From the NCBI RefSeq assembly GCF_003597395.2, contig NC_133770.1, forward strand, positions 26,355,647-26,419,646: DNA of 64,000 nucleotides, read 5' to 3'. Positions 44,847-57,107 of this stretch are shown here, in pieces (position 1 is the first letter of the stretch; the number at the start of each line of letters is the position of its first letter). Under the pieces are notes generated by a model that did no database searches, was not told the DNA's origin, and was given only the letters and a program-made list of their open reading frames with translations. Both the position numbers and the translations under genes were made by a program. This stretch comes from Chelonoidis abingdonii (lineage: Eukaryota > Chordata > Testudines > Testudinidae).

Positions 44847-45515
44847 AACAATACATTTTAAATGAAAATGTTTGGGTTTTCTTTAAATTTTTTCAAAGAA
44901 AAAAATAATTTCCTGACAAGTTCTAGTTGGAATGTATTTTTGTAATGCATCTCAAACTCCCATTGAAATCAATGATCATTTGTAGTGTATAAGAAACAAA
45001 GCATTTGTATGCACCTATGTAGAGATGCAAAATAATAGGTTACATGAGTTCATCAAAACAAATTGTGCAAGACTAAATTAATTTTCCATTTTGCTAAGAT
45101 AACACTCTTTGCGGTAACGGATATGGCATGGATTCATTGGCCCACGTGCACACTCTTTTTTGAATGCATACTTGCTCTACTACACCCTGTTCTCCTCAAT
45201 GGAAAATTTAACGCCTCATTGATTGCAATGAGGTCTACAGGAAATCAAAAAGATCCCTCAGCCACCAAGGATGGCCCTCTATCCTAGTATTTCTGATCAG
45301 CCCTTGAGGAAACAGCAAGATGACTGAGGCTGCAATTCAGCAAAGCCGCTAAACCTATTGTTGAATCGGGATGTACTTACACACATTTTACTTTGCTTTA
45401 CTGAAGCTGGTCATGAATCTGCCAAATCCAGCCAACCATAACCATTGTCTCCCTGGCCATTGTTCTGAAAGACTTTGAATTTGATGAGAAGGTTAGATAA
45501 AGATACAGCTTTTTT

Positions 45516-46965
45516 AGGGCTGTCAAGCGATTAAAAAAATTAATCGTGATTAATCATGCAATTAATCACACTGTTAATAATAGAATACCATTTAGTTAGA
45601 TATTTTTGGATGTTGTCTACATTATCAAATATATTGATTTCAATTTTAACACAGAATACAAAATGTACAGTGCTCCCTTTATATTTATTTTTATTACAAA
45701 TATTTGCACTGTAAAAAATAAAAGAAATAGTATTGTTCAATTCACCTAATACAAGAACTGTAGTGAAATTTCTTTATCATGAAAGTTGAACTTACAAATA
45801 TAGTATTATGTACAAAAAATAAATGCATTCAAAAATAAAACAGTGTAAAACTTTAGAGCATAAAAGTCCACTCAGTCCTATTTCTTGTTCAGCCAACTGC
45901 TCAGACAAACAAGTTTGTTTAAATTTGGAGGAGATAATGCTGCCCACTTCTTGTTCCCAATGTGAACAAGACAGGTGAGGGCAGGTGTTCTCATGGCACT
46001 GTTTTAGCTGTCATTGCAAGATATTTACATGCCAGATGCACTAAAGATTGATATGTCCCTTCATGCTTCAATCACCATTCCAGAGGATATCCATCCATGC
46101 TGATGTCGGGTTCTGCTCAATAACAATCCAAAGCAGTGCAGTCCAATGCATGTTTATTTTTCATCACCTGAGTCCGATGCCAAACCAAAAGGTTGATTCC
46201 CTTTTTGGTGGTTCGGATTCTGTAGTTTCCGCATTGGAGTGTTACTCTTTTAAGACTTCTGAAAGCATGCGCCACACCTCATCCCTCTCAGATTTTAGAA
46301 AGCACTTCATATTCTTAAATCTTGGGTCGAGTGTTGTAGCTATCTTTAGGAATCTCACACTGGTACCTTCTTGCATTTTGTCAAATCTACAGTAAAGAGT
46401 TCTTAAAATTAATAACATGGGCTCAGTCATCATCTGAGACTACTATAACATGAATATATAGCACAATGAGGGTAAAATAGAGCCAGAGACATACAATTCT
46501 CCTCAAGGAGTTCAGTGATAAATTTAATTAACACATTATTTTTTTAATGAGCGTCATCAGCATGAAGCATGTCCTCTGGAATGGTGACTGAGCATGAAGG
46601 GCATATGAATCTATAGTGCATCTGGCATGTAAATATCTTGTGACACTGGCTACAACAGTGCCATGAGAACACCTGTTCTCTCTTTTTGGTAACATTGTAA
46701 ATAAGAAGCGATCAGATTATCTCCCATAATATAAACAAACATGTTTGTCTTTGGGATTTGCCAATGAGAAGTAGGAATGAATGGATTTATAGGCTCTAAA
46801 GTTTTGCATTGTTTTGAGTGCAGTTATGTAACAAAATCTACATTTGTAAATTTCACTTTTACGATAAAGAGATTATACTATGGTACTTTTATGAGGTGAA
46901 TTGAACAATAGAGTTTATTTTGTTTATCATTTTTATAGTGCAAACATTTGTAATAAATAATATAA
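45516..46965. mobile_element. palindromic hAT element, left part
   Basis: Starts AGGGCTGTCAAGCGATTAA and then TTAATCGTGATTAATCATGC. The left arm (45516 to about 46030) recurs inverted and degenerate in the right arm (about 46610-46965 and beyond 49045), for example GCAAGATATTTACATGCCAG near 46016 and CTGGCATGTAAATATCTTG at 46623. Between the arms lies a transposase remnant. It is split by a CR1 at about 46966-49044. The 3' tip of the same family is at 5381-5496. Confidence 0.8.
46242..46433 (-). pseudogene. hAT transposase C-terminal remnant
   Basis: On the minus strand, about 63 codons read LYCRFDKMQEGTSVRFLKIA, TTLDPRFKNMKCF and ERDEVWRMLSEVLKE. ATxLDPRFK followed by conserved charged residues is typical of the region before the dimerisation domain of hAT transposases. 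The catalytic Asp/Glu parts and the BED zinc finger are absent. The remnant is carried between the two arms of the palindromic element and may record an autonomous ancestor. Confidence 0.65.
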
Positions 46966-49044
46966 TTATTAAGAAACACATTAAAGGAACCAAAAGAAGC
47001 CACTGTGGCTTAACAGCCATGTAAAAGAAGCAGTGAGAGATAAAAAGACTTCCTTTAAAAAGTGGAAGTCAAATCCTAGTGAGGTAAATAGAAAGGAGCA
47101 TAAACACTGCCACTTAAGTGCAAGAGAGTAAAAGAAGAAGCCAAAGAGGAGTTTGAAGAACGGCTAGCCAAAAACTCTAAAGGTAATAACAAAATGTTTT
47201 TTAAGTACAACAGAAGCAGGAAGCTTGCTAAACAACCAGTGGGGCCCCTTGATGATCGAAATACAAAAGGAGCGCTTAAAGACGATAAAGTCATTGAGGA
47301 GAAAGTAAATGGATTCTTGCTTCAGTCTTCACGGCTGAGGATGTTAGGTAGATTCCCAAACCTGAGCTGGCTTTTGTAGGTGACAAATCTGAGGAACTGT
47401 CACAGATTGAAGTGTCATTAGAGGAGGTTTTGGAATTAATTGATAAACTCAACATTAACATGTCACCAGGACCCAATGGCATTCACCAAGAGTTCTGAAA
47501 GAACTCAAATATGAAGTTGCTGAACTATTAACTAAGGTTTGTAACCTGTCCTTTAAATCGGCTTCAGTACCCAAAGACTGGAAGTTAGCTAATGTAACGC
47601 CAAATTATTGAAAAGGGCCTAGAGGTGATCCCGGCAATTACAGACTGGTAAGTCTAACATCGGTACCGGGCAAATTAGTCGAAACAATAGTAAGAATAAA
47701 TTGTCAGACACATAGAAAAACATAAACTGTTGAGCAATAGTCAACATGGTTCTGTAAAGGAAATCGTGTCTTACTAATCTATTAGAGTTCTTTGAAGGGT
47801 CAACAAACATGTAGACAAGGGGATCCAGTGGACATAGTGTACTTAGATTTCCAGAAAGTCTTGACAGGTCCCTCAACAAAGGTTCTCACGTAAATTAAGC
47901 TGTCATGGGATAAAAGGGAAGGTCCTTTCATGGACTGAGAACTGGTTAAAAGACAGGGAAAAAGGGTAGGAATTAATGGTAAATTCTCAGAATGGAGAGG
48001 GATAACTAGTGGTGTTCCCCAAAGGTCAGTCCTAGGACCAATCCTATTCAATTTATTCATATGATCTGGAGAAAGGGTAAACAGTGAGGTGGCAAAGTTT
48101 GCAAATAATACTAAACCCCTCAAGATAGTTAAGACCGAAGCAGATTGTGAAGAACTTCAAAAGATCTCACAAATCTAAGTGTTTGGGCAACAAAATGGCC
48201 AATGAAATTAATGTGGATAAATGTAAAGTAATGGACATTGGAAAAATAACCCCAATATACATACAATATGATGGGGTTAATTTAGCTACAATGAGTCAGG
48301 AAAAAGATCTTGGAGTCATCATGGATAGTTCTCTGAAGATGTCCATGCAGTGTGCAAAAGAGGTCAAAAAAGCAAACAGGATGTTAGGAAACATTAAAAA
48401 GGGGATAGAGAATAAGACTGAGATATATTATTGCCCGTTATAAATCCATGATACTCCCACATCTAGAATACAGTGTACAGATGTGGTCTCCTCACCTCAA
48501 AAAAAAATTCTAGCACTAGAAAAAGTTCAGAAAAGGTCTCTTCAGCTTGGAAAAGAGGAGACTAAGGGGAGATATGATAGAGGTATATAAATCATGAGTG
48601 ATGTTGAGAAAGTGGATAAGGAAAAGTTTTATACTTATTCCCATAATACAAGAACTAAGGGTCACCAAATGAAATTAATAGGCAGCAGGTTTGAAACAAA
48701 TAAAAGGAAGTTCTTCTTCACGCAGCGCACAGTCAACTTGTGGAACTCCTTACCTGAGGAGTTGTGAAGGCTAGGACTATAACAGTGTTTAAAAGAGAAC
48801 TGGATAAATTCATGGTGGTGAAGTCCATAAATGGCTACTAGCCAGGATTGGTAAAGAATGGTGTCCCTAGCCTCTGTTCGTCAGAGGATGGAGATGGATG
48901 GCAGGAGAGAGATCACTTGATCATTGCCTGTTAGGTTCACTCCCTCTGGGGCGCCTGGCATTGGTCACTGTTGGTAGACAGATACTGGGCTAGATGGACC
49001 TTTGGTCTGACCTGGTACGGCCATTCTTATGTTCTTATGTTCTT
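46966..49044 (+). repeat. CR1 LINE (GTTCTTAT-tail type), second copy
   Basis: It begins 5'-truncated near AAGAAACACATTAAAGGAACC, contains most of the reverse transcriptase and the full 3' UTR, and ends GTTCTTATGTTCTTAT. It matches 20060-22118 along its length. It lacks about 80 bases near 48537 relative to the first copy and has fewer small indels. It is inserted in the palindromic hAT element. Confidence 0.9.
48098..48443 (+). pseudogene. CR1 reverse transcriptase end, catalytic pair lost
   Basis: At 48098-48112 the codons that normally read FADDT are FANNT, so both catalytic Asp residues are Asn. Downstream, a readable frame (48147-48443) gives KMANEINVDKCKVMDIGK, EKDLGVIMDSSLKMSMQC and KKANRMLGNIKKGIENKT, the CR1 thumb region. 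The element cannot encode an active reverse transcriptase. Confidence 0.8.
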
Positions 49045-49187
49045 ATAAAGTGAGCAGTGCACACTTTGTATTCTGTGTTGTAATTGAAATCAGTATATTT
49101 GAAAATATAGAAAAATATCAAAAATATTTACTTTATATCAATTGGTATTCTACTGTTTAACAATGTGATTAAATCTGTGATTAATTA
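49045..49187. mobile_element. palindromic hAT element, right part
   Basis: GTGAGCAGTGCACACTTTG, GTATTCTGTGTTGTAATTG and TTGGTATTCTACTGTTTAAC mirror the left-arm start at 45580-45670. The outermost tip (GACAGCCCTA) is missing here; the sequence passes at 49188 into a CR1 fragment. Confidence 0.75.
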
Positions 49188-49505
49188 TGCCCTTCCAGCA
49201 TGACTGTGAACCACTTATAACTACTCTCTGGCAACAATTTTCCAACCAGTTATGCACCCACCTGTAGTAGCTTCATCTAGGTTGTGGTTCCCTAGTTTGT
49301 TTATAAGAAGGTCTTCTGAGACAGTATCAAAAGCCTTACTAAAGTCAAGATACACCACATCTACTCTTTTCCCCCATCCACAAGGCTTGTTACCTTGTCA
49401 AAGAAAGGTATGAGGTTGGTTCGACATGATTTGTTCTTGACAAATCCATGCTGACTCTTATTTATCACCTTATTATCTTCTATGTGTTTGCAAATTGATT
49501 GCTTA
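49188..49505 (-). repeat. CR1 LINE fragment, minus strand
   Basis: CCCTTCCAGCATGACTGTGA, CCAGTTATGCACCCACC and GACAAATCCATGCTGACTC match the 5100-5375 part of the split CR1 and the 14260-14520 part of the second. Confidence 0.8.
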
Positions 49506-52500
49506 ATTATTTAATTACATTGACAATCCTTTTGTTTTCTAATGCCTATCCTTGTGGTAAGCTATATATGTCCACCATTGTAATTTCCCTTATTACATTT
49601 AGGCTTGGCAGAACTGAATTTTAGCTTTTTTTTATAATTTTGATGGCTAATATCAATGATTATTTTTAAGCATTTTTTGTATAAATTTAAATTTTTACAG
49701 TAACAGGAAATTATGGGGAGTATGAGAGAGTAATTATTTAATGGCAGTAGATGTTGAGATTCAAAAAGTTAAAGCTTTATAACAATTAAAACACAAATTG
49801 TCAATGTCGTGTTTAATTATTAAAAGTAAATATCCATAAATCAAATTGTGATAATTTCTCAAACAGCATTTTTCTTACTTTGCTTATTCATAAATTTGGA
49901 TTATCATTGATAGAAATATTTTTCATCAGTTTGTTTGTATGCATGTGTAAAATAGATGTTTACCGATAAAAATCTAATCCTTCTGAGCCTAATTATGCTT
50001 TTCAATATTAAGAATTTGTGAAAACATATTTCTGTCTCAGAAATATAAACATTTGTGTGTGGCATTTGTATAGAAAATATTTAACTATCACTTCAAAATC
50101 TTTCTTTGCATTATCTTTTTACTATATCAAACAAAATTAGAGCGCCAGTCTTTCAGACTGTGCCAAAGAGCTCCCATTAAAGTCAGTGAGCCTTCAGACT
50201 CCAGTTTAGTAAGGTACTTAGGCACATGCCAAATTTTAAGTATATGAATAGGTTCATTGACTTCACTGGGATCAGTTATATTCTTTAAGATAGACGTGAT
50301 TCAGTACGTTGCAGAATTAAGATCTTAGTTTTTAAATTTAACCAGTACAATGTCCACTGTCAACAGCTGACACACCTGGAACTCTAGTTTCAAGAAGTTA
50401 AACAGTCTATTTGGCTCTAGAAACAGTTGTCCTATGAATTTATCTCTTCTTACTTTGCTAATCTAAAAAACTTGCCCAGGTAATTTTCTATATTAGCAAG
50501 AAAAAAAGAAAAATCAATAGATGATTATAAAATTGTATTTCTTATCTTTTAGTGCTTATGCTATCAGTAAAAAAAATCTAGTTATCAGAAGACATCCAAC
50601 CTTCACAAGGTTAGTGTGGATTTGCAGTACAGGAGTTGTGTCTGTGTAATTTTTTTTTATTATAGAGCTGCAGCATGTACCTTTTAATTTGGTTGTCAAG
50701 GGAGACAGGAAGCAATAATTAAGGCTAAAAGATGAGGAATGGAAGCTTTATTAAAGTATATATTGAAGATGGGAATTTGATCTGAGAATTAGATTATGAT
50801 TAGAGTTGTTAATGCAGCTGTGCCACTCTTGAGTGACAGAGCAGCAGATGAACTGAACAGGCAATTATAACTACAGGAATCTCCCTAATCTTTACAATCC
50901 CAACCTCACAGTCACATCCATTTAAATTAATTTTTACGAAGGCTACAAATTTACAGCTTCACCAGATTGGAAATTTGTTTGTTTATTATTCAGAGGAAAT
51001 ATTTTTAGGGAAGTAAATAGCACTGAAAGCCATCTTGTTCGTCTGCTTGTCTTTTTAACTTGCAGAATTAATAATATGAGATTAATCTGAAGGCTGCTGC
51101 CTTTATGAAAACTGATTGATTCTCAGCAGCCCAGCGTTATTATGATTATCTGTGGGAAGGTCATAGGGAAGGCATGTAAAAGTCACAGCTGATTCATGAG
51201 TTTCCTATATTAAGCAGAGGATAAAATAGGAGGCTTGTGTTGATCAGTGTTATAAGTGAGGAATCAGTCTTCCTTGCATTACTGAAACCGAAATTCTAGG
51301 AAAAGGATTTTAAACAACTTTGGACATAGTTATTTAAAGATGTCTGTTCAGGAGAGATAGCAAGAGTTCATTACTATGCATGCTGAAAACCTATTTTAAG
51401 GAGTTCTTTGCTGCACAAAGATTAATTTACCACTGCGTTTTTTCTCCCTGCACTACTAATATAAATAATGGTTGAAGCTTAAATTGGCATTATATTTTGA
51501 TAGCCTACTTTTGAATATACAAAAAGATATGCTGCAGAACTGTTGAGAAACTTGGAAATGGAGATCATGAAAAGTACTGTTTTGTTCCAAAATTTATTTG
51601 GGAATGCAAGTTATGACTGGAATAAAATATAAGCCCATCAAACCTAGTCATTGGTTTAACAGAATACTGTATGGGTAGATGTGGTATAGAAAAGTAAAAT
51701 CTTGGTATGCAGCAATTAAAGAGAGTAAAATGTATTTTTGGCTACTGGAGTTCCATTATGGTTTCATTTAGGAAACCTGGAAGATACTTTAAGAAACTGG
51801 TCCCCTCCATAAAGCCCCATTTCAAAGAAGTACTTAGTCTCATTAGTAACTTTAAGCATGTGAGAATACTTCAAGTGGTGGCAATGGGACTACTCATGAA
51901 TTTAAAGTTAGGTATGTGACTAACTTTAGCATTATGTTTCTTAATGGGGCTCCTTACATGCTTAAAGGTAAGCATGTGCTTAAGTACTTTGTTAGATTGA
52001 GACTAGATTTCTCAGTACCTTGCAAGATTGAGTCGATATAGGATATATTTTTGATATGGAAAACAAATCTTGAAACCTCTGAACAATATTCACTGAACAG
52101 TGTTCAACATTTATTTCCAGCTTTATAGTAAAATGATCATCTTCCTATTAATTTAGTTTCTGTAAAGGTTACCAAATTTTATAAGAATGTTACCATAACA
52201 CTCTATAGGTAAATTAAAGACAAAAATAAATATGTTTGTCTTAATCATGTTCAACCTGCTGTTATTATTAGAAGTTTCACATACTGAGCAAGAGAAGAAT
52301 ATGATCTAATGTGAAAGAATGTATAATACAGATGGATGAGGTGTATGAGAGATTCTTACAAAGAAGCCAGGGTGAAAAGATATTAGAGAAATAGGAAAAA
52401 TATAACTGGAATTACACAAGAATTTCATAAAAGTTAAGAATATTTCATTTCTAGATACTTCTGTTTTTTCCAGAAAACTCCCTGCATCTCTGGGTCCAGG

Positions 52501-52714
52501 AGCTCAGTCTCTCTGTCTCATACTCTATATGCTCAGGATCATCCTACTCACACAAAAACCTTGCATGATTTGGGGTAGGTAATTTCTATACTTAAACATC
52601 CTCTCTTGATTCTCATATATGAGACATCTGTAGAACTTTGAAATGATAAATCTACCATTAAAAGGGGAGAAATAACCTGCTAGTTGCATTGTTGGTCCTA
52701 GGATATTAAGAGAC
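49506..52714. other. unique AT-rich DNA, possible conserved non-coding stretch
   Basis: No repeat of known class except diffuse TTTAAGCATGTG motifs at 50215-50260 and 51850-51990. No exon recognised. The 50930-51200 part has a composition and motif density unlike its neighbours (see findings). Confidence 0.4.
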
Positions 52715-52995
52715 AAACTTCTGTTGATGAAAGGAACAAGCTTTCAAGCTTACACAGAGCTCTTCGGGTCTGGGCACGTACTCAGAGTGTCACAGCTAAA
52801 CACAAGATGGAACAGAATTGTTTATTATTATATGTACTAACTACCTATGCTACACAATCTGTTCCACCTTGTATTTAGCTATGACAATCCGAGTATATTT
52901 CTCATATCTGAATAAGAGTTCTGTGTAAGCTCAAAAGCTTGTCTCTTTCACATAACAGAAGCTGGTCCAATAAAAGCTATTACTGATCCACTGCT
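52715..52995. repeat. palindromic interspersed repeat
   Basis: Left arm ACAAGCTTTCAAGCTTACAC, AGAGCTCTTCGG and GTCACAGCTAAACACAAGATGG; right arm CACCTTGTATTTAGCTATGAC, AAGAGTTCTGTGTAAGC and TCAAAAGCTTGTCTCTTTC. The arms are imperfect inverted copies around about 52850. The same family occurs, collapsed, at 40866-40975. The class is unclear to me. Confidence 0.65.
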
Positions 52996-54427
52996 AGACT
53001 TTTTTAGATAAAATCATTTTATTAACACTCTCTCATATTTCTTGGGATTGCACACATGTTTTTAGATCAAATAGGGAAGGCGTAGAATTAACAAAAGTGG
53101 GAGTTGGGGACTTTTTTATCTAAAAACATTGCCATTTCTTGGATGAAGTGAAGATTATAAATTGAGTTACTTTTGTAGCAAAAGATGAACATATTCATTG
53201 ATGCAAAAAAATATGAAGATTCACTTTAGCAGAATAAGCAGCGGCCATGTGTGTTCTTAGTGGGAGATTATTCTAGAGCAATTTTGGCTCTTTCTTTTTT
53301 AGCAGTTATTTCATTTAGTTGAGTTATTGAGTTTTTGCTATGATTTGGGGATGCTCTTCATGTGCTTACCTTGGTCCAACAGGCAAATGGTAAATGTTCT
53401 GCATAAATATCTATACAACACTTTTTTTCTTTATTTTCTTTTCTCCTCAATCTTCCTGGCTTTGATTAATGTTGTTGTTCAATTATGATTCTTCAATTAG
53501 TATTTCCTCATTTCCGAATATTAACTGATTAATCTTGATGATAATTGATCAAGAGTAATAGAGTTTTAAAATAACATGTTACAAATTTTTTTCAAAAGGT
53601 TGTGACTGTTTGGTCTTTTTAAATATCTTTGACTTATTTGTTAATTGCACTATTTATAGCAGATAAGTAATTAACATCAGTTGATATTAATGAATGTGAG
53701 GTGTATAAATGAGATTTTTTTTCCTCCTCAAGGGAACAGATATTTTTGTGTCTGAGAAAGACACTTTTGTTGCATATATATAGTGATTCTATGTACTTGG
53801 CCAGGTTTTGCCCAGTTCAGGGGACAGCAAGTACATCAGGGATCTGGTTCCACTTCAAGGATTAGTCCTGGAACCAGCCCCACTTAGAGCTACTGCCAGA
53901 GATATCTGAGTTGTGCCATTGGAAACAGGGTCCTTAATGGACCTTGCACCACTGGACAATTAGCACAGCAAAGAGGAGATCCAACATGCCCTCCCTTGCC
54001 CTGGTCCAGCTCTTCAAAAGAGAGTAATGATACCATGGGGAGTTCCCTCTTTGGTCTCAGCATCTAGCCTCAAATATAGAAGAAATCTCACTGATTGTAG
54101 TACCATCTCTAGATGCTAAAGCTAAGACTTATACTTCTACAATTACCAAAGATGTTGGAAATATCTGTTCTCTCTGCGGCATCCTAAAATCCCCAGTCCA
54201 CTAGTTGTGATCCTGTCCAAATGCAAGGCATTTGCTGATTTCCTTTATGGAAGATTACTAGCAGTATTACCTCTGCCAAGTCAAATCTGACTGATTCTCA
54301 TCTTCACATTTCTCTCAGCCCAACAGCATTTACTCTGCACTCTTCCAACTACTCATTTTTGTGACTAACAATGGTTCCTCTTCTGTCATTAGATTTCTCC
54401 ATTACAATGTCTCATATCTCCCAGGGA
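52996..54427. other. unique DNA, no gene seen
   Basis: AT-rich sequence followed from about 53800 by a stretch of average base composition that contains no recognised repeat and lies just 3' (minus strand) of the exon-like segment at 54428-54670. It could be its 3' untranslated region, but no polyadenylation signal could be assigned. Confidence 0.35.
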
Positions 54428-54670
54428 TTAGATCTTGACTGTACCCTCGTTCCCTTTTAGCTCAAAGACTTTGTCCATCTCCTTCATGAGCTCATCTTTC
54501 TCTAAGCGTGCCACCAAAATGTCCATGTCTTTCAATGTCTCAACCTTTTCTGCCTGCCCAAACCTCCTAAAATTACTGGCTTTGTCAGAAACAAAGATTC
54601 TGTATCCAATGAAAGGAAGATCCAAAAATGAGAGAGGCCAGAATAATACATACCATGTTACACAGTGATA
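54428..54670 (-). CDS. candidate 3'-terminal coding exon, unidentified
   Basis: I do not recognise the protein. On the minus strand a strong acceptor (pyrimidine run TTTTTTTTATTTGCAG, ending at 54671) is followed in phase 0 by 80 codons and a TAA. The first 20 or so residues are hydrophobic and aromatic (WYVLFWPLSFLDLPFIGYRI), compatible with a membrane helix; then come RRFGQAEK and a highly charged helix-like stretch (VETLKDMDILVARLEKDELM) ending GNEGTVKI. Composition is protein-like and not repetitive. Upstream exons on the minus strand were not found in the window. Alternatives: a retained fragment of a decayed gene, or chance. Confidence 0.3.
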   Translation of the reverse strand, partial: YHCVTWYVLFWPLSFLDLPFIGYRIFVSDKASNFRRFGQAEKVETLKDMDILVARLEKDELMKEMDKVFELKGNEGTVKI

Positions 54671-54984
54671 CTGCAAATAAAAAAAATACTTAAATGCATA
54701 GACATCATGTCATAGACCAGGGATGTAATGATCCTTATAAGACAACAGCAAACAAGTTTTCTACAGTTCTGGGTACCTGTATAGTGAGCAGATATTGGCA
54801 AGTTCCATGGAGTTAGAATATGTACCCTGTACACAGCACGCGCACAATCTTGTTTTTTTGGGGAGTGTTGCACTGCATGTAGTTAAGTTTAAGTAAATAC
54901 CCTTCTTAAAATATGTAGGTCTGGGAAGCTTGATTTATTAGGTAAAGTTAAAAGTACATACTTATGCTCATCTACACTGGGATG

Positions 54985-55260
54985 AAGACACTGGAGATCT
55001 GGGACAGATATAGGAATTCAACCAGACTTCCTGTGTGATCTTGGTCCAGTCACTTAATCTTTCTGTGCCTCATTTCCTCACTGGCAAAAGACAGATAATA
55101 CCACTCCCTTTCTCCCACTCCTTGTCTGTCTCATCTATTTAGATTGTAAATTCTTCAGGGCAGGTAGTGTACCTCACTATATGTTCGTACAGCAATAACA
55201 GCAGAATTGGGCCTTGATATGGGTGGCAGCCTTTAGGTGCTACCATAATAATAATACACA
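54985..55260 (+). repeat. MIR-like SINE with long tail, plus strand
   Basis: GTGTGATCTTGGTCCAGTCA, TCTTTCTGTGCCTCATTTCC, TATTTAGATTGTAAATTCTTC and TTTAGGTGCTACCATAATAA are in the order of the 39628 copy. A short C/A-rich simple stretch follows. Confidence 0.7.
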
Positions 55261-56944
55261 CAAATACACCCCCACCCCCACACTAGTAATAGCGATGCAA
55301 TAAATTGCAAAAGTATGTCAATAGACAGTCTATTTTTTGTATATTTAGAGATAGTAGTTTTGATACTAATGCATTTGTAACTTTTTAAACATTAATTTTA
55401 CATACAGGAGTATATAATGTCTAGGAATAAGGTAATATGCCCTTAAATAGTTTGTGAGCCATTTAATGGTGCTTACCATGTTCCATGTTCTAGAAACTGC
55501 CAGACTCTATGCAATGAGGCCTATATGTTTGTGTATACTTATGGCTTGTCTAATGTGTCATACAAAGGTGCGGTTTCTAAAGCACACTAATGTTCTGTGC
55601 ATGAACTGCTCATGTAGACCCTGCTGGTGTGATGTAATGTGGTGCTGTTTGAAACAGTACTACGTTAAAGCACACTAAGGAACCTTTAGTGCACACCAGC
55701 AAGGCCTAGACATTCAATTACTGCACACATCTTGGTGTGCATTAGAAATCACACCCCTATATGGGCAAGCCCTTAGTAAACACATGGCTATTCAGAACCC
55801 AATTGTACTCATGCGTTTTCTTAATATGATTTTTGTTGCATAAAGAGCAAAGACAACATATTTACTTCACAACTCTCCCCTAGTCAAGTTATCTTGGTCC
55901 ATAATAAGATACAGAATTAGTATATATAAATAAACTATTAATCATTACTGTACTGGATTTGAACAGTGATTCATTATTACAAAAATTGGAAATGAAATCA
56001 TGTCCCGCTGACACGATGAGTTGTCAAGCATCTCGGCAAACTGTGTGACATAGTACTTGTGTGTTGTGATCCTATACTTTGTTGAATAACAGGGAGTTTG
56101 AGGGTGGAGTATAAGTCAGATGTTAAAGGTTATATATTTTCAGAATGACATAAGTGAGACAAACCTACATAATTGTTAATAATTAAATGAATAATTTATT
56201 CCACATAAATGGATGGACTGTACAACTGAGCAATTTCAGGGTTAAAGTGTTCATTTTTCACAGATTATGAAATATGTGCAATAAATTCAAGTAATTATGC
56301 TATTAAGTAGTTCTTCATCTACTGAATTAATTAAACTTTATGTTCATTTCATAATCTCTTTAGACACCCTCAGTTACTGCAGATTTAATCCTCTTTGAAC
56401 CTTTCTATATTTAGTTTTCTGAAGATTGTTTTCTCACTTCATTATGTTATACATTTCATACACATGCCACCTCATTTTTGTATCATAGGTTGTGGAATCA
56501 CACAACCTATATCAAAATCTAAAAGCCTAGGAATGGGAAGACCTATTACAGTATACGGGGCAGGCTGCAAACTGTAGTAATTTGCCATTGGTTCAGTTTT
56601 ACATTTTATTTTAAGAGTTCTGTCTTTTTGCTTAACATTTCTTAAGATTTATCTCAAAATTTAATTGAACTGGAAAGAACAATGATGCTTTCTTGCTGAA
56701 AGGACACAAAGCTTGTGTTCTGCCAGTGTTCTACCAGTTTGGTACATATCCTAGTAAACAATATTTGCCCTACTGTGTAAAAGAAAGATGTTCCAGTGTA
56801 GGGAAGAGATCTTATTTAAGTGTCTGACTTCAGGCACCTAGGTGTTGGCCTCACCAGGTAGAAATATGCATGATTTTTTTCTGGCATAAAAATGCATGTG
56901 TTCCTTGAGAAATAGCATGTGATCATATCATTAAAACTCTATTG
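55261..56944. other. unique DNA, no gene seen
   Basis: AT-rich, no recognised repeat or exon. The 74-codon frame at 55454-55678 is Cys-rich with no domain or start context. Confidence 0.4.
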
Positions 56945-57107
56945 CAGACATTCTCAACCTGGGGGTTGTGACACCCCTAGAGGGTTGTGTACAGTTATCA
57001 GGAGGTCACACATCCCTGTCTTTCCCATTTTTCTAATTGGGATGAGGATCCCTGCTAGATCCTGGTTAGACGGGACAGGGGCATGTGGAAAAGGATGAGA
57101 AGCATTG
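56945..57107. mobile_element. short hAT element
   Basis: Ends CAGACATTCTCAACCTGGGG and GATGAGAAGCATTG, an imperfect inverted repeat of the CAGTGCTTCTCAACC kind. Flanks CTCTATTG (56937-56944) and CTCTGTTG (57108-57115) match at 7 of 8. GGTTGTGACACCCCTAGAGG lies inside. No coding capacity. Confidence 0.75.
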
